Shown here: positions 16,621 to 23,756 of the stretch, one piece after another
Layout: the number at the start of each line of letters is the position of its first letter
How positions within the stretch are numbered: the first letter of the stretch is position 1
Position numbers and translations under genes: made by a program
From: Streptomyces sp. PsTaAH-137
GTDB lineage: Bacteria > Actinomycetota > Actinomycetes > Streptomycetales > Streptomycetaceae
Assembly (NCBI RefSeq): GCF_003259365.1
Contig: NZ_QLLY01000003.1
Location: 62,001 to 126,000, forward strand
Length of the DNA stretch: 64,000 bases
Reading direction: 5' to 3'
Notes under the pieces: model-generated
What the model was told of the DNA's origin: nothing
The model's input: the letters and a program-made list of their open reading frames with translations, nothing else
The model's database searches: none

Positions 16621-17058
16621 TCAGCCGGACTGCCGCTCACGTGCCACGGTCTCGGCCAGCTTCTGGAACTCGCCGAGGTCGTAGTTGGCCAGGGCCGAAT
16701 CCAGGTTGGTCACCGCACCGAGACGTTCGACGAACCCCTTGGGGTCGTACTCGATCTGCAGCGCGACCCGGCTCGTGGTCGCGCTGAGCCGGTGGAAGGT
16801 GACGACCCCCGCGTGCTCCACACCCTCGACGGTGCGCCACGCGATCCGGTCCTCGGGAACGGTCTCGGTCAGCTCGGCGACGAAGTTCTTGTCGGCGCCC
16901 GGCAGTTCGAGCTGCCAGGCGAACCGGCGCTCGTCCAGGCGTTCCACGAGCCGGACATGGCTCAGGAAGGCCGGCCACCTCGACACATCGCTCCACAGCT
17001 CCCATGCGACGGCGACGGGCGCGTCGAGATCGACGGTCTCCAACAGCGACGCGGACAT
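16621..17058 (-). CDS. SRPBCC-fold protein (polyketide cyclase/START-like)
   Basis: The 145-residue protein begins with the beta strand and the DLDAPVAVAWELWSDVSRWPAFLSHV pattern typical of coenzyme Q-binding and polyketide cyclase-like SRPBCC proteins, and it ends in a long C-terminal helix. These proteins bind small hydrophobic ligands in a cavity. The gene stands alone, between the rsb operon and an anti-sigma kinase gene, and has a GNNT-N15-GGGTAC promoter upstream. It is therefore a likely member of the stress regulon rather than a regulator. The ligand is unknown. Confidence 0.85.
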   Translation of the reverse strand: MSASLLETVDLDAPVAVAWELWSDVSRWPAFLSHVRLVERLDERRFAWQLELPGADKNFVAELTETVPEDRIAWRTVEGVEHAGVVTFHRLSATTSRVALQIEYDPKGFVERLGAVTNLDSALANYDLGEFQKLAETVARERQSG

Positions 17059-17123
17059 GCGGGCCTCTCTCTCCCGTCCCGCAGGAAGGCCACGGTCTCT
17101 CCGGGCTGCGGCACGATCCTTCG

Positions 17124-17148
17124 GTACCCCTTCGGGGCGAGGACACGC
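17124..17148 (-). promoter_or_regulatory. Candidate sigma-B-type promoter
   Basis: On the minus strand, GCGT (17145-17148) and GGGTAC (17124-17129) are separated by 15 bases. This fits the GNNT-N14-16-GGGTAC/T consensus known for sigma-B-like factors of Streptomyces. It lies about 65 bases upstream of the SRPBCC start at 17058 and shares its exact spacing with the promoter before the sigma factor gene at 19942. Confidence 0.65.
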
Positions 17149-17175
17149 CTACCGGCTTCCGCGGCCGGGCGGGGC

Positions 17176-17577
17176 TCAGCCGGCCGTGCGGGAGGCGTCG
17201 AGGGTGACGCGAATGATCTTGCCGTGCGCGTCGGGTTCGACCGAGAGGTCGGTGCTGAGCCGCCGGACCACGAGCCAGCCGTGTCCGCCCGGCACCGCGG
17301 GTGCGGGCGTCCTCGGCGTCGGCGGCGTGGGGCTGTGGTCGCCGACACAGATGATCAGCGACTGTCCCTCGACGCGGACCTCGAAGTCCCTGACGCCTCC
17401 CGCGTGCAGCATCGCGTTGGTGACCAGTTCGCTGGTGACCAGACAGGCGTCCTGCTGCAGCAGGGCGGCTTGCTGCTCAGGGAGCGTGTCGCACAGCGGC
17501 TGGAGCACCGATCTGACGCGGCTGCGCGCTTCGGGGCAGGTCAGGCTCATGGTCCCGTGTCCGGGCGGGCTCGCCAT
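17176..17577 (-). CDS. Anti-sigma-type serine kinase (HATPase)
   Basis: The protein (133 residues from the ATG at 17577) is a stand-alone HATPase of the RsbW/SpoIIAB-like group. The N box is intact (SELVTNAMLHAGG). A G1-like Asp is present in CVGDHSP, followed by a Pro/Thr-rich loop and the GGHGWLVVRRL segment. The ATG at 17577 is preferred because AAGGGG precedes it; an upstream in-frame start at 17643 would add 22 residues. It lies immediately downstream of the STAS gene at 17702-18070 on the same strand, which makes that protein its likely antagonist. Its target sigma factor is not known but may be the one at 19942. Confidence 0.87.
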   Translation of the reverse strand: MASPPGHGTMSLTCPEARSRVRSVLQPLCDTLPEQQAALLQQDACLVTSELVTNAMLHAGGVRDFEVRVEGQSLIICVGDHSPTPPTPRTPAPAVPGGHGWLVVRRLSTDLSVEPDAHGKIIRVTLDASRTAG

Positions 17578-17701
17578 CCCGGCCCCTTTCTGCACTGTCG
17601 GTCTTGTTCGTTCGGTTCCGTCCGAACTGCGTGTCCGTCCCACCTGCCCGCCCTGGACCGCGGCACACGGGCGGAACCCGGAGTGCCGGTCGGCCGAGCC
17701 G

Positions 17702-18070
17702 TCACCGGGGTTCGGCGCCGCACTCGCGCAGGGCGGTGCCGAGGTCCGCCGCGACGTCGAGGATCTCGTCGGCTCCCGTGATCTCGAGCAGTCGCTCGAC
17801 GCCGGGGTGCAGCGGTCCGGCGATCCGCAGCGGCCTGCCCTCGGCCCGGTGGTCGGTCTGCGCCCTGAGGAGCTGGTTGAGGAGCACGCTGTCGGCGAAG
17901 GTGAGGTCCGACAGGTCGATCACGGTGGCCTTGGTGTGCGGGTCGTGCAGCGCCTGGGCGAACGCCTCGACGACCTCTGCGAGGTTGTGCAGGTCCGCCT
18001 CGCCGGAGATCGTCACCGCGGTGACGCTTCCGTGCTGCTCAACGCGGGTGTCGTTTCTGCCTGATGTCAT
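17702..18070 (-). CDS. STAS-domain anti-sigma factor antagonist
   Basis: This 122-residue RsbV/SpoIIAA-like protein has the phosphorylation loop LTFADSVLLNQLL and the later segment LEITGADEIL. It is strikingly like the product of 20893-21264 (FADSALLNQLL, MEITGTDLVL), so the two are probably duplicates flanking the sigma gene. The kinase gene at 17176-17577 follows on the same strand, giving a plausible antagonist-kinase pair. No GNNT-N15-GGGTAC promoter was found in front of it. Confidence 0.88.
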   Translation of the reverse strand: MTSGRNDTRVEQHGSVTAVTISGEADLHNLAEVVEAFAQALHDPHTKATVIDLSDLTFADSVLLNQLLRAQTDHRAEGRPLRIAGPLHPGVERLLEITGADEILDVAADLGTALRECGAEPR

Positions 18071-18182
18071 GGCCCGTACCTTCGCACACCCACGGGCGCG
18101 CCCGCGCCGTCACCTGTGGTCCCGCCCGGCAGGACCCTGTCGCGTTCGTGCCCGGTGACAGAAACGACAGGCAGCGATCCGG

Positions 18183-18368
18183 TCAGGGGGTTCCGTGGCG
18201 CCCCGGGGCGGCGGCCGTCTCCGCTTCCTGGGGGAAACCGGTCGCCGCCTGCCCGCTGTCGCGCATGATGCCGCACCACATGCAGTCGCTGCCGTGCAGC
18301 GGCGACGGGAGCCAGAAGGCCTCCGCAGGCATCGACGGCTCTGGCGGGTAGGCGGGGGACGAGTCCAT
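18183..18368 (-). CDS. Small protein with a CxxC pair (61 aa), uncertain
   Basis: This short frame encodes an acidic, Pro-rich 61-residue peptide with one CMWC pair near its middle and no membrane segment. It lies 68 bases downstream of the DUF5133 gene on the same strand and could be co-transcribed with it. No proper Shine-Dalgarno is visible: AGAGG is only one base from the ATG. The amino acid composition is more protein-like (Trp, Met, Cys) than neighbouring shadow frames, but the evidence is thin. Confidence 0.35.
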   Translation of the reverse strand: MDSSPAYPPEPSMPAEAFWLPSPLHGSDCMWCGIMRDSGQAATGFPQEAETAAAPGRHGTP

Positions 18369-18436
18369 GCCTCTGCCAGTGCCCGCGCTCGGGCCGGTGA
18401 CACGGGCGCGAGCGCTCCAACCTGCGCAGCTCGCGC

Positions 18437-18784
18437 TCACGCCGCCGGCGTGGTCTCCGGCCGGGTCAGCGCGTCCGGCTCCGCGGCGGTCGCGACGGAG
18501 GCGGGGACGATGCCGGTCCCGGCGCCGTCCGCAGCGTCGTCGGGAACCCGCTGCGCCGTGTCGCCCAGCACAGAGTCGTCCTCGGGACGGGCGCCGGGGA
18601 GCTGGTGACGCGCGGCGACGAGGGCGCTGTCGATGTCCCGGGTGCCGGTGGTCACGCACAGCGTGTAGGCGATGTCCTCCATGCGGCGCCGGGCTTCGGG
18701 GGACCCTTCCTCCGCGTTCAGCGCGAGCAGGGTCGCGTACTGCTCCAGGAGCCGGGTCAGGACCGCGGGATGCGCGAGAAGCAT
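18437..18784 (-). CDS. DUF5133-family protein
   Basis: The core MLLAHPAVLTRLLEQYATLL followed by GSPEARRRMEDIAYTLCVTTGTRDIDSAL is the pattern of DUF5133, a small helical family common in Streptomyces and often found near stress and anti-sigma genes. The ATG at 18784 is chosen because family members begin with this MLL/M-x-HP segment; an upstream ATG at 18859 would add 25 atypical residues. No strong ribosome-binding site is seen. The C-terminal tail of about 60 residues is Ala/Asp/Pro-rich and likely disordered. The function is not known. Confidence 0.78.
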   Translation of the reverse strand: MLLAHPAVLTRLLEQYATLLALNAEEGSPEARRRMEDIAYTLCVTTGTRDIDSALVAARHQLPGARPEDDSVLGDTAQRVPDDAADGAGTGIVPASVATAAEPDALTRPETTPAA

Positions 18785-19016
18785 GCGCGACTGCCAATCT
18801 GATCGTGGGCTGGGCGCCCGGACGACGGTTCGCGTCCCCAGTGCCCGGCCCGGGCGCATGCATGCGTCTCCCCGGCATCACGGGCATTCCGGCATGGCGC
18901 CCGGGAGCCGTGGGCCCGGGCGGAGGCGTGTGGGGCCGGTGATGTGGGGCAATCGGGGAGGAACACACGACCTTCGGTCGCCATCGAGCCCGTACCAGGA
19001 AGAGAGCGAGGCCGCC

Positions 19017-19421
19017 ATGAGCTTTGCGGACGCGACGGAGCAGCCCGGTATCAGCAGCGCCGATGCCAGGTCCCAGGTCCGCTCGGTGCTGATGGAGGTC
19101 TGCTGCGGCCTTCCCCTGCCCGAGGCCCGGCGCCTGCGCGACGACGCCTTGCTCGTGGTCAGTGAACTGATAGCGAACGCGCTCCAGCACGCGGGCGGCG
19201 TGACCCGCTTCAGCATCCGTCTGAACAGCGACGAGCTGCAGTTCCGGGTCAGCGACAGCAGCGGTGTCCGTCCGCGCTCGCCGGACAACGAGGCGGGCCG
19301 GCCGGGGTGTTACGGCTGGGCGATGGCCCGGCGGCTCTGCTCGCGTCTCCAGGTCACCACGGACGCGGTGGGCAAGACGGTCACGGCCGCGCTGGCGCTC
19401 CCGCGCGCGGCGCAGCTCTGA
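19017..19421 (+). CDS. Anti-sigma-type serine kinase (HATPase)
   Basis: The 134-residue ATPase has an intact N box (SELIANALQHAGG), an Asp in VSDSSGVRPRSP and a GCYGWAMARRL segment matching the other kinases in this window. The ATG at 19017 follows an AGGAAGAGAG stretch. Its position about 520 bases upstream of the sigma gene on the same strand makes it the best candidate in the window for the direct anti-sigma factor of that sigma factor, but the small convergent gene at 19429-19737 separates them, so they are not in one simple operon. Confidence 0.85.
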   Translation: MSFADATEQPGISSADARSQVRSVLMEVCCGLPLPEARRLRDDALLVVSELIANALQHAGGVTRFSIRLNSDELQFRVSDSSGVRPRSPDNEAGRPGCYGWAMARRLCSRLQVTTDAVGKTVTAALALPRAAQL

Positions 19422-19428
19422 AGCCCGG

Positions 19429-19737
19429 TCAGCTCGCGGCCCGGTACTCGCCGCGCCGATGCCTTCCCCGGGCCGCCTCCGGATCGAAGGAACCGCCCCC
19501 GCTCACCCTGTCCTCCTGAATGGCCCGGGCCGCCGTGGAGTCGCCGGCGACGAGGTCCACCATGACGGACCCGGCCGGGGCGTGTCTGGACAGCTCGGTC
19601 ATCTGCGCCACCAGACGGCGCGCCTCGTCGATCGTCCGCGCGCCCGTCCGGTCCAGCCCGGCGGGCGCACCGTGGATCAGCACATCGAAGGGCACCCCGT
19701 GCCCCTTGCCGGTGGTGACCGACGCCTCGATCCGCAT
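19429..19737 (-). CDS. Hypothetical small protein (102 aa)
   Basis: The product starts MRIEASVTTGKGHGVPFDVLIHG and has no recognisable family. The first half looks like a beta-alpha fold and the C-terminal 25 residues are Arg/Gly-rich. The ATG at 19737 has a good AGGGAGG ribosome-binding site, which supports a real gene. A GGGTAC hexamer lies 52 bases upstream on the same strand, but its -35 partner does not fit the GNNT pattern. It is convergent with the kinase gene at 19017-19421. Confidence 0.6.
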   Translation of the reverse strand: MRIEASVTTGKGHGVPFDVLIHGAPAGLDRTGARTIDEARRLVAQMTELSRHAPAGSVMVDLVAGDSTAARAIQEDRVSGGGSFDPEAARGRHRRGEYRAAS

Positions 19738-19859
19738 GTCGCCTCCCTGAGTGACGCGTCGCCGCGTTCGCCGCACGACCGGAATCCCGTACCCCGAGAA
19801 CGGCCGTGTACCGCGTCGGATCCGAAGGGGACCCGGCGGCCGGCCGCCGAAGCGAGCAC

Positions 19860-19884
19860 GAATACGTGTCCGAGCCAGGGGTAC
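19860..19884 (+). promoter_or_regulatory. Candidate sigma-B-type promoter of the sigma factor gene
   Basis: GAAT (19860-19863) and GGGTAC (19879-19884) are separated by 15 bases, matching the GNNT-N14-16-GGGTAC/T pattern of Streptomyces sigma-B-like promoters. The -10 element ends 57 bases before the ATG at 19942, which suggests that the sigma factor activates its own gene. Confidence 0.7.
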
Positions 19885-19941
19885 CCGGCCCGGCGCGGGG
19901 AGATCTTGTGTCCATACGGCGAAGGAATTGAGGCCATACCT

Positions 19942-20814
19942 ATGTCCGGCACGACGGTGCAGCAGGCGGAGCGGCGAGCGGTCGACCCGGGGCTGGTGGA
20001 ACGGGCCTACGCGGACCCGATGTCCATAGCGCCCCGTGACGCCCGGGAGCTGGGAGCCCACTTCTTCGAACGTCTCTCCGCGCTCGAAGAAGGCACGCGC
20101 GCATACCAGTACGCAAGAAACACCCTGATCGAGATGAACCTGTCGTTGGTGCAGTACGCGGCCTCGCGGTTCAAGTACCGCGGTGACGAACAGCGTGAGG
20201 ACATCGTCCAGGTCGGGACCATCGGGCTGATCAAGGCGATCGACCGCTTCGACCTTTCCCGCGAGGTCGAGTTCACCTCCTTCGCCGTTCCTTACATCGT
20301 CGGTGAGATCAAGCGCTTCTTCCGTGACACCTCGTGGGCCGTGCACGTGCCGCGCCGGCTCCAGGAAGCCCGGGTCGAGCTGTCCCGGGCCACCGAGGAA
20401 CTGCAGACCCGGCTGGGCCGTCTGCCGAGCACCCGGGAACTGGCCGAGCTCATGCAGCTCGACCCCGCCGAGGTCGCCGAGGCGCAACAGGCGGCCAACG
20501 GCTACAACTCCGTCTCCCTGGACGCGACCGTGAGCGCGGGCGCGGACGAGTCGGACACTCTTCTCGCCGCCTTCGTCGGGCGCGAGGACGAGCGCTTCGA
20601 GCTCGTCGAGAATTTCCACGCGCTGGCCCCGCTGATCGCCGGTCTCGACGACCGGGAAAGGCTCCTCGTCCATCTCCGGTTCGTGGAGGAGCGCACGCAG
20701 CAGCAGATCGCGGAAGAGATCGGCTGCTCGCAGATGCATGTCTCCCGGCTGATCAGCCGTCTCGTGGCCAAGCTGCGCAGCGGTCTGCTGGCGGAGGACG
20801 ACGCGACGCTCTGA
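19942..20814 (+). CDS. Sigma-B/F-family RNA polymerase sigma factor
   Basis: The 290-residue protein is a full group 3 sigma factor. Region 2 includes MNLSLVQYAASRFKYRGDEQREDIVQVGTIGLI and FTSFAVPYIVGEIKRFFRD, followed by region 3 (VPRRLQEARVELSRATEEL). Region 4 has the helix-turn-helix QQIAEEIGCSQMHVSRLISRL. This is the stress-response sigma type of Streptomyces and Bacillus. The ATG at 19942 is preceded by GAAGGAATTGAG. It is surrounded by STAS and kinase genes, and a promoter of the type recognised by its own class precedes it. It is the only sigma-B-like factor in the window and therefore the most likely output of the rsb operon. Confidence 0.95.
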   Translation: MSGTTVQQAERRAVDPGLVERAYADPMSIAPRDARELGAHFFERLSALEEGTRAYQYARNTLIEMNLSLVQYAASRFKYRGDEQREDIVQVGTIGLIKAIDRFDLSREVEFTSFAVPYIVGEIKRFFRDTSWAVHVPRRLQEARVELSRATEELQTRLGRLPSTRELAELMQLDPAEVAEAQQAANGYNSVSLDATVSAGADESDTLLAAFVGREDERFELVENFHALAPLIAGLDDRERLLVHLRFVEERTQQQIAEEIGCSQMHVSRLISRLVAKLRSGLLAEDDATL

Positions 20815-20892
20815 ACCCGCGCCGGGCGGGCGGCGAAACGGGAAGGGGCGGGCGGCCGAACGGCTCCCACCCTTGCGCGTTCGTTGGCGCCG

Positions 20893-21264
20893 TCAGGCGG
20901 AGTTCGCGCTCCGCAGCCACGCGATCGCCTCGTTCCGGTCGGACGCGAGCGGGAGAACGAGGTCCGTACCGGTGATCTCCATGACCCGCCGCACCACGGG
21001 CAGCACCGGACCGCACATCATCAGGGGACGCCGTTTCACCTCGTGGCCCGCGCGGGTCGCGAGGAGCTGGTTGAGCAGCGCACTGTCGGCGAAGGCCAGC
21101 TTCGAGAGATCGATGAGCGTTCCGGCGGTCGAGGGGTCGTGGAGCGCCGTCGCGAGGGCGTCCACCACGTCGGGCACGTCCTCCATGTCCGCCTCGCCGC
21201 CCAGATGGACAACGGCTATGCGTTCTTGCAGGTCAAGCACTACTTCAACGCTCGCGGACTCCAT
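20893..21264 (-). CDS. STAS-domain anti-sigma factor antagonist
   Basis: The 123-residue RsbV-like protein (from the ATG at 21264) has the acceptor loop LAFADSALLNQLL and the segment MEITGTDLVLPL. The start at 21264 is preferred because GAAGGTG precedes it and the domain then begins normally; a longer in-frame start at 21318 adds 18 residues. It is convergent with the sigma gene and is followed upstream by a kinase and a second STAS gene on the same strand, so a three-gene unit (21838-22173, 21345-21785, 20893-21264) is possible. Confidence 0.88.
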   Translation of the reverse strand: MESASVEVVLDLQERIAVVHLGGEADMEDVPDVVDALATALHDPSTAGTLIDLSKLAFADSALLNQLLATRAGHEVKRRPLMMCGPVLPVVRRVMEITGTDLVLPLASDRNEAIAWLRSANSA

Positions 21265-21344
21265 GAGCAGCACCTTCGCACACCAGAGGCCGCCGGCGCA
21301 CCCCGCCCCCGCGCTCACCGGCGTTCAGCGGCCGGGCGGCGAGG

Positions 21345-21785
21345 TCAGGCGATGCGGACCGCCGCCCTGATGATCTTCCCCGTCCCGTCGGGCCGGATCA
21401 CCACTTCCGCCCGCTCGGCCAGTCGCTGCACCAGGTCCCAGCCGAAGCCGCCCGGTTCCGTGGCGTCCCGGCGCGGCGACCTGGGCCGCCGGGTACTGCG
21501 GTCGCCCACCTCGATCACGACGCTCCCGTCGTCGGCGTACGCCTCGAACCAGTAGAGCCCCCCACCGTGGCGGCGGGCGTTCGACACCAGCTCGGAACAG
21601 ATCAGCTGTGCCTCGGCCGTCACGGTCCGCGCCCGGGGCGTCTCCCCGGAATCGGTGTCGAGGCAGGAGAGGATCGCACGGCGCACCAGCGCACGCGCCT
21701 CCGCTCCCGTCAGGTCGAGCGGCGCCGAGGCGAACGCCGCCGGTGGACGGGCGACGTCACGGCCGTCGGAGTGCTCCGGTCTCAT
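21345..21785 (-). CDS. Anti-sigma-type serine kinase (HATPase)
   Basis: The product (146 residues) carries an intact N box (SELVSNARRHGGG), the Asp of EVGDRSTRRP and the GGFGWDLVQRL segment. The ATG at 21785 has a GGAG site at good distance; a longer start at 21848 would overlap the neighbouring STAS gene. It lies between two STAS genes on the same strand, so either may be its antagonist. The order STAS-kinase-STAS resembles a self-contained partner-switching module. Confidence 0.86.
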   Translation of the reverse strand: MRPEHSDGRDVARPPAAFASAPLDLTGAEARALVRRAILSCLDTDSGETPRARTVTAEAQLICSELVSNARRHGGGLYWFEAYADDGSVVIEVGDRSTRRPRSPRRDATEPGGFGWDLVQRLAERAEVVIRPDGTGKIIRAAVRIA

Positions 21786-21837
21786 GCCGATCTCCTGCCC
21801 TCGTCCAGCACGAGCACCACTGGCCTGCGCGAATCCC

Positions 21838-22173
21838 TCACTGTGCACGCTCGTGACCTCCGAGAGTGAACACGTCCAGGGTTCCGGTGACGGTGAGCAG
21901 CCGCTCGACCGCCTCCCCGATCGGGCTGCGCAGCACGAGCCGCCGCTGCCGGGTGGACTGGGTGTGCAGAGCCTGCAACAGGGCGTGCAGCAGGGTGGAG
22001 TCGCCGAATCCCACCCCGCTCACGTCGATCTCCAGGACGCGGGGCTCGACCGCGAGGACCTCGGTGAGTGCTTCTGTGAGCAGGTACTCGGAGTCCTCGT
22101 CGCAGTCACCGGCGACGACGACGGTCGACAGCTGCGGATCGCGGTGCACGGTGATCTGCAAAGAAGCTCGCAT
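21838..22173 (-). CDS. STAS-domain anti-sigma factor antagonist
   Basis: The 111-residue STAS protein has the acceptor loop VGFGDSTLLHALLQA and ends soon after the last helix. It differs from the other antagonists in lacking the ADS/LLNQLL wording, so it is not a recent duplicate of them. It is the first gene of a possible STAS-kinase-STAS unit on the minus strand and is divergent from the type VII secretion gene block. Confidence 0.86.
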   Translation of the reverse strand: MRASLQITVHRDPQLSTVVVAGDCDEDSEYLLTEALTEVLAVEPRVLEIDVSGVGFGDSTLLHALLQALHTQSTRQRRLVLRSPIGEAVERLLTVTGTLDVFTLGGHERAQ

Positions 22174-22313
22174 GCACGCATTCTTCCACCCGTACCGAAA
22201 CGGCTTTCGTCACCGTTCCGCAACAGCCGTGAACCACCTGACCAGGCGCCCCGTAGACCCCGGTGTGCGCGGATCAGTTACCGCGGCGAATCGAGACGAG
22301 AGAAGGCACCGAG

Positions 22314-22613
22314 ATGGCCGGCGGCAACATCCAGATCAGCCCGGACGAGATGCGGGAGGCCTCGACCTGGCTGCAGAACCAGAAGGAACTCATGCAGCAG
22401 AGCCTGCACGAGGCCAACACCAAGATGGACGAGATGGTCGAGGCCGCCTACGCGACGCCGGGCTCGGAGTCCAAGTTCCGCCCGTACTGGGAGGAGTACA
22501 AGAACGGCACCGAGAAGGCCATCGAGGGTCTCCAGGGCGTCAGCGAGTTCATCAAGCAGGTCGCCGACGCGTTCGTCGACACCGATGACCAGACGGCCGG
22601 CTCCATCGGCTGA
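22314..22613 (+). CDS. WXG100-superfamily-like small helical protein
   Basis: The 99-residue product has the size and helix-turn-helix layout of WXG100 proteins, small dimeric substrates and partners of type VII secretion. The W-x-G turn itself is missing (AYATPGSES stands in its place). Near the C terminus the segment F-V-D-T-D fits the F/Y-x-x-x-D/E export motif. An AGAGAAGG stretch precedes the ATG. It is the first gene of a plus-strand block of four that ends with the RHS toxin, so it is best seen as a secretion partner of that toxin. Confidence 0.8.
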   Translation: MAGGNIQISPDEMREASTWLQNQKELMQQSLHEANTKMDEMVEAAYATPGSESKFRPYWEEYKNGTEKAIEGLQGVSEFIKQVADAFVDTDDQTAGSIG

Positions 22614-22689
22614 GGCTCCCCCGCATCGTCCGGCCCCGCTCTCCCCGTGAGGGCGGGGCCGGGCGGCTGGGACAGGAGAGGAGACACCG

Positions 22690-23004
22690 ATGGGCAACAT
22701 CAGCGTGCCCGTGCAGGACCTGAAGGACACCGTCAGAGAGCTCCAGAACATCGGGGACCTGATCGGGAACTCCGCGACGCTCTACCACGCCGCCGGCGAA
22801 TCGGGGGACTTCAAGAGCCTGGCCGGCGACAGCAGACTCGCCGACGCCCTCGACGCGTTCGACAAGGCGTGGGTGGCGGGTCACGAGCGGGTGCACGACA
22901 ACGTGAAGACGTTCGCCGACAACACGGACACGATCGCCGAGAACTTCACGCAGACCGACGAGGACAGCGCCAGCTCGCTGGACGACGACAAGCAGGAAGC
23001 GTGA
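22690..23004 (+). CDS. Second WXG-like helical partner protein
   Basis: The 104-residue all-helical product starts MGNISVPVQDLKDTVRELQNI and has a central turn (HAAGESGDFKSLAG) without W-x-G. Its C-terminal acidic tail contains F-T-Q-T-D, again an F-x-x-x-D motif. A strong GGAGAGGAG site precedes the ATG. With the gene at 22314 it forms a pair like the two small Lap proteins that accompany LXG toxins of Firmicutes type VII systems. The pairing and a role in toxin export are inferred. Confidence 0.75.
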   Translation: MGNISVPVQDLKDTVRELQNIGDLIGNSATLYHAAGESGDFKSLAGDSRLADALDAFDKAWVAGHERVHDNVKTFADNTDTIAENFTQTDEDSASSLDDDKQEA

Positions 23005-23036
23005 CGCGAGCACGTCGCGCCGAAGGGACAAGCGCC

Positions 23037-23747
23037 ATGACGGAACCGGCCACGGAGCAGCGAGAGGCGGCCGCGCCCGCGGAGTACAGCCTGAGGTTCC
23101 CCGATTCGTGGTGGCATCTCGACCTCGACCCGAGCACCCGGGACGCGTCGATCCGCCGCCGTGTCGAGGCGCAGGTGGAGAAGGCCCCGCAGCTGACCCG
23201 CGAGCAGCTGGACGGGCTGATCCGCAATACCCGGCGCATCGCCCGCGAGGCGCACGCGCAGGGTGCGCTGCGGGCCGCGGGGATGCTCAGGATCCTGCGC
23301 GCGGGCAGCGGCCCCCTGGTGCTGAGTGCCACGACGGTGGTGCTCCGGATCTCCGTCCACGAGGACGACGCGGAGGATCTGGCGGACGTCGTCATGGCCG
23401 CCGCCGTGCAGATCGGCACCGAGGCGGAGGGCACCGGCATGCCGCCCGGCGAGGTGGAGCTGGTGGAGCTGCCGCACGCCGGAGCGGCCGGGCGGATCAC
23501 CCGGATCGAGGACGTGGACTACCGGGGGACGCCGGTGCCCACCGCGGTGCGGCACACCCTGGTCCCGGTGCCGAACACCGACGACTACCTCGTGCTCTCC
23601 AGCTCGACCCCCAACGTGGATCTGGCGGAGCAGTTCTACGAGGTCTTCGACGCGATCGCGGAGTCGCTCCGCTTCGACGGCGGGGCCGGCGCGACGGAAC
23701 CGGCGGCAGCCGGCAGCCCCACGAACAAGACCGAAAAGGACAAGTGA
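23037..23747 (+). CDS. Toxin-linked accessory protein, possible Eag/DUF1795-like chaperone
   Basis: The 236-residue protein has no signal peptide or membrane helix. It begins with a EYSLRFPDSWWHLDL segment, has a long helical insert (residues 35-85), then beta strands, and closes with VDLAEQFYEVFDAIAESLRF. A first strand with F-P-x-x-W and a final helix ending in S-L-R-F recall the Mog1/PsbP/DUF1795 fold, used by Eag chaperones that protect the hydrophobic segments of RHS toxins in type VI systems. The gene lies 9 bases before the RHS toxin gene, exactly where a chaperone would be expected. The fold is a guess from pattern; it could instead be an immunity protein. AAGGG precedes the ATG. Confidence 0.6.
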   Translation: MTEPATEQREAAAPAEYSLRFPDSWWHLDLDPSTRDASIRRRVEAQVEKAPQLTREQLDGLIRNTRRIAREAHAQGALRAAGMLRILRAGSGPLVLSATTVVLRISVHEDDAEDLADVVMAAAVQIGTEAEGTGMPPGEVELVELPHAGAAGRITRIEDVDYRGTPVPTAVRHTLVPVPNTDDYLVLSSSTPNVDLAEQFYEVFDAIAESLRFDGGAGATEPAAAGSPTNKTEKDK

Positions 23748-23756
23748 GGTCAGGCC

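Noticed and set aside
19789..19794. GGGTAC on the minus strand before the 102-residue gene as a third sigma-B promoter
   Set aside because: At 15-base spacing the -35 element reads CGGT, not GNNT, and neighbouring spacings do not fit either.
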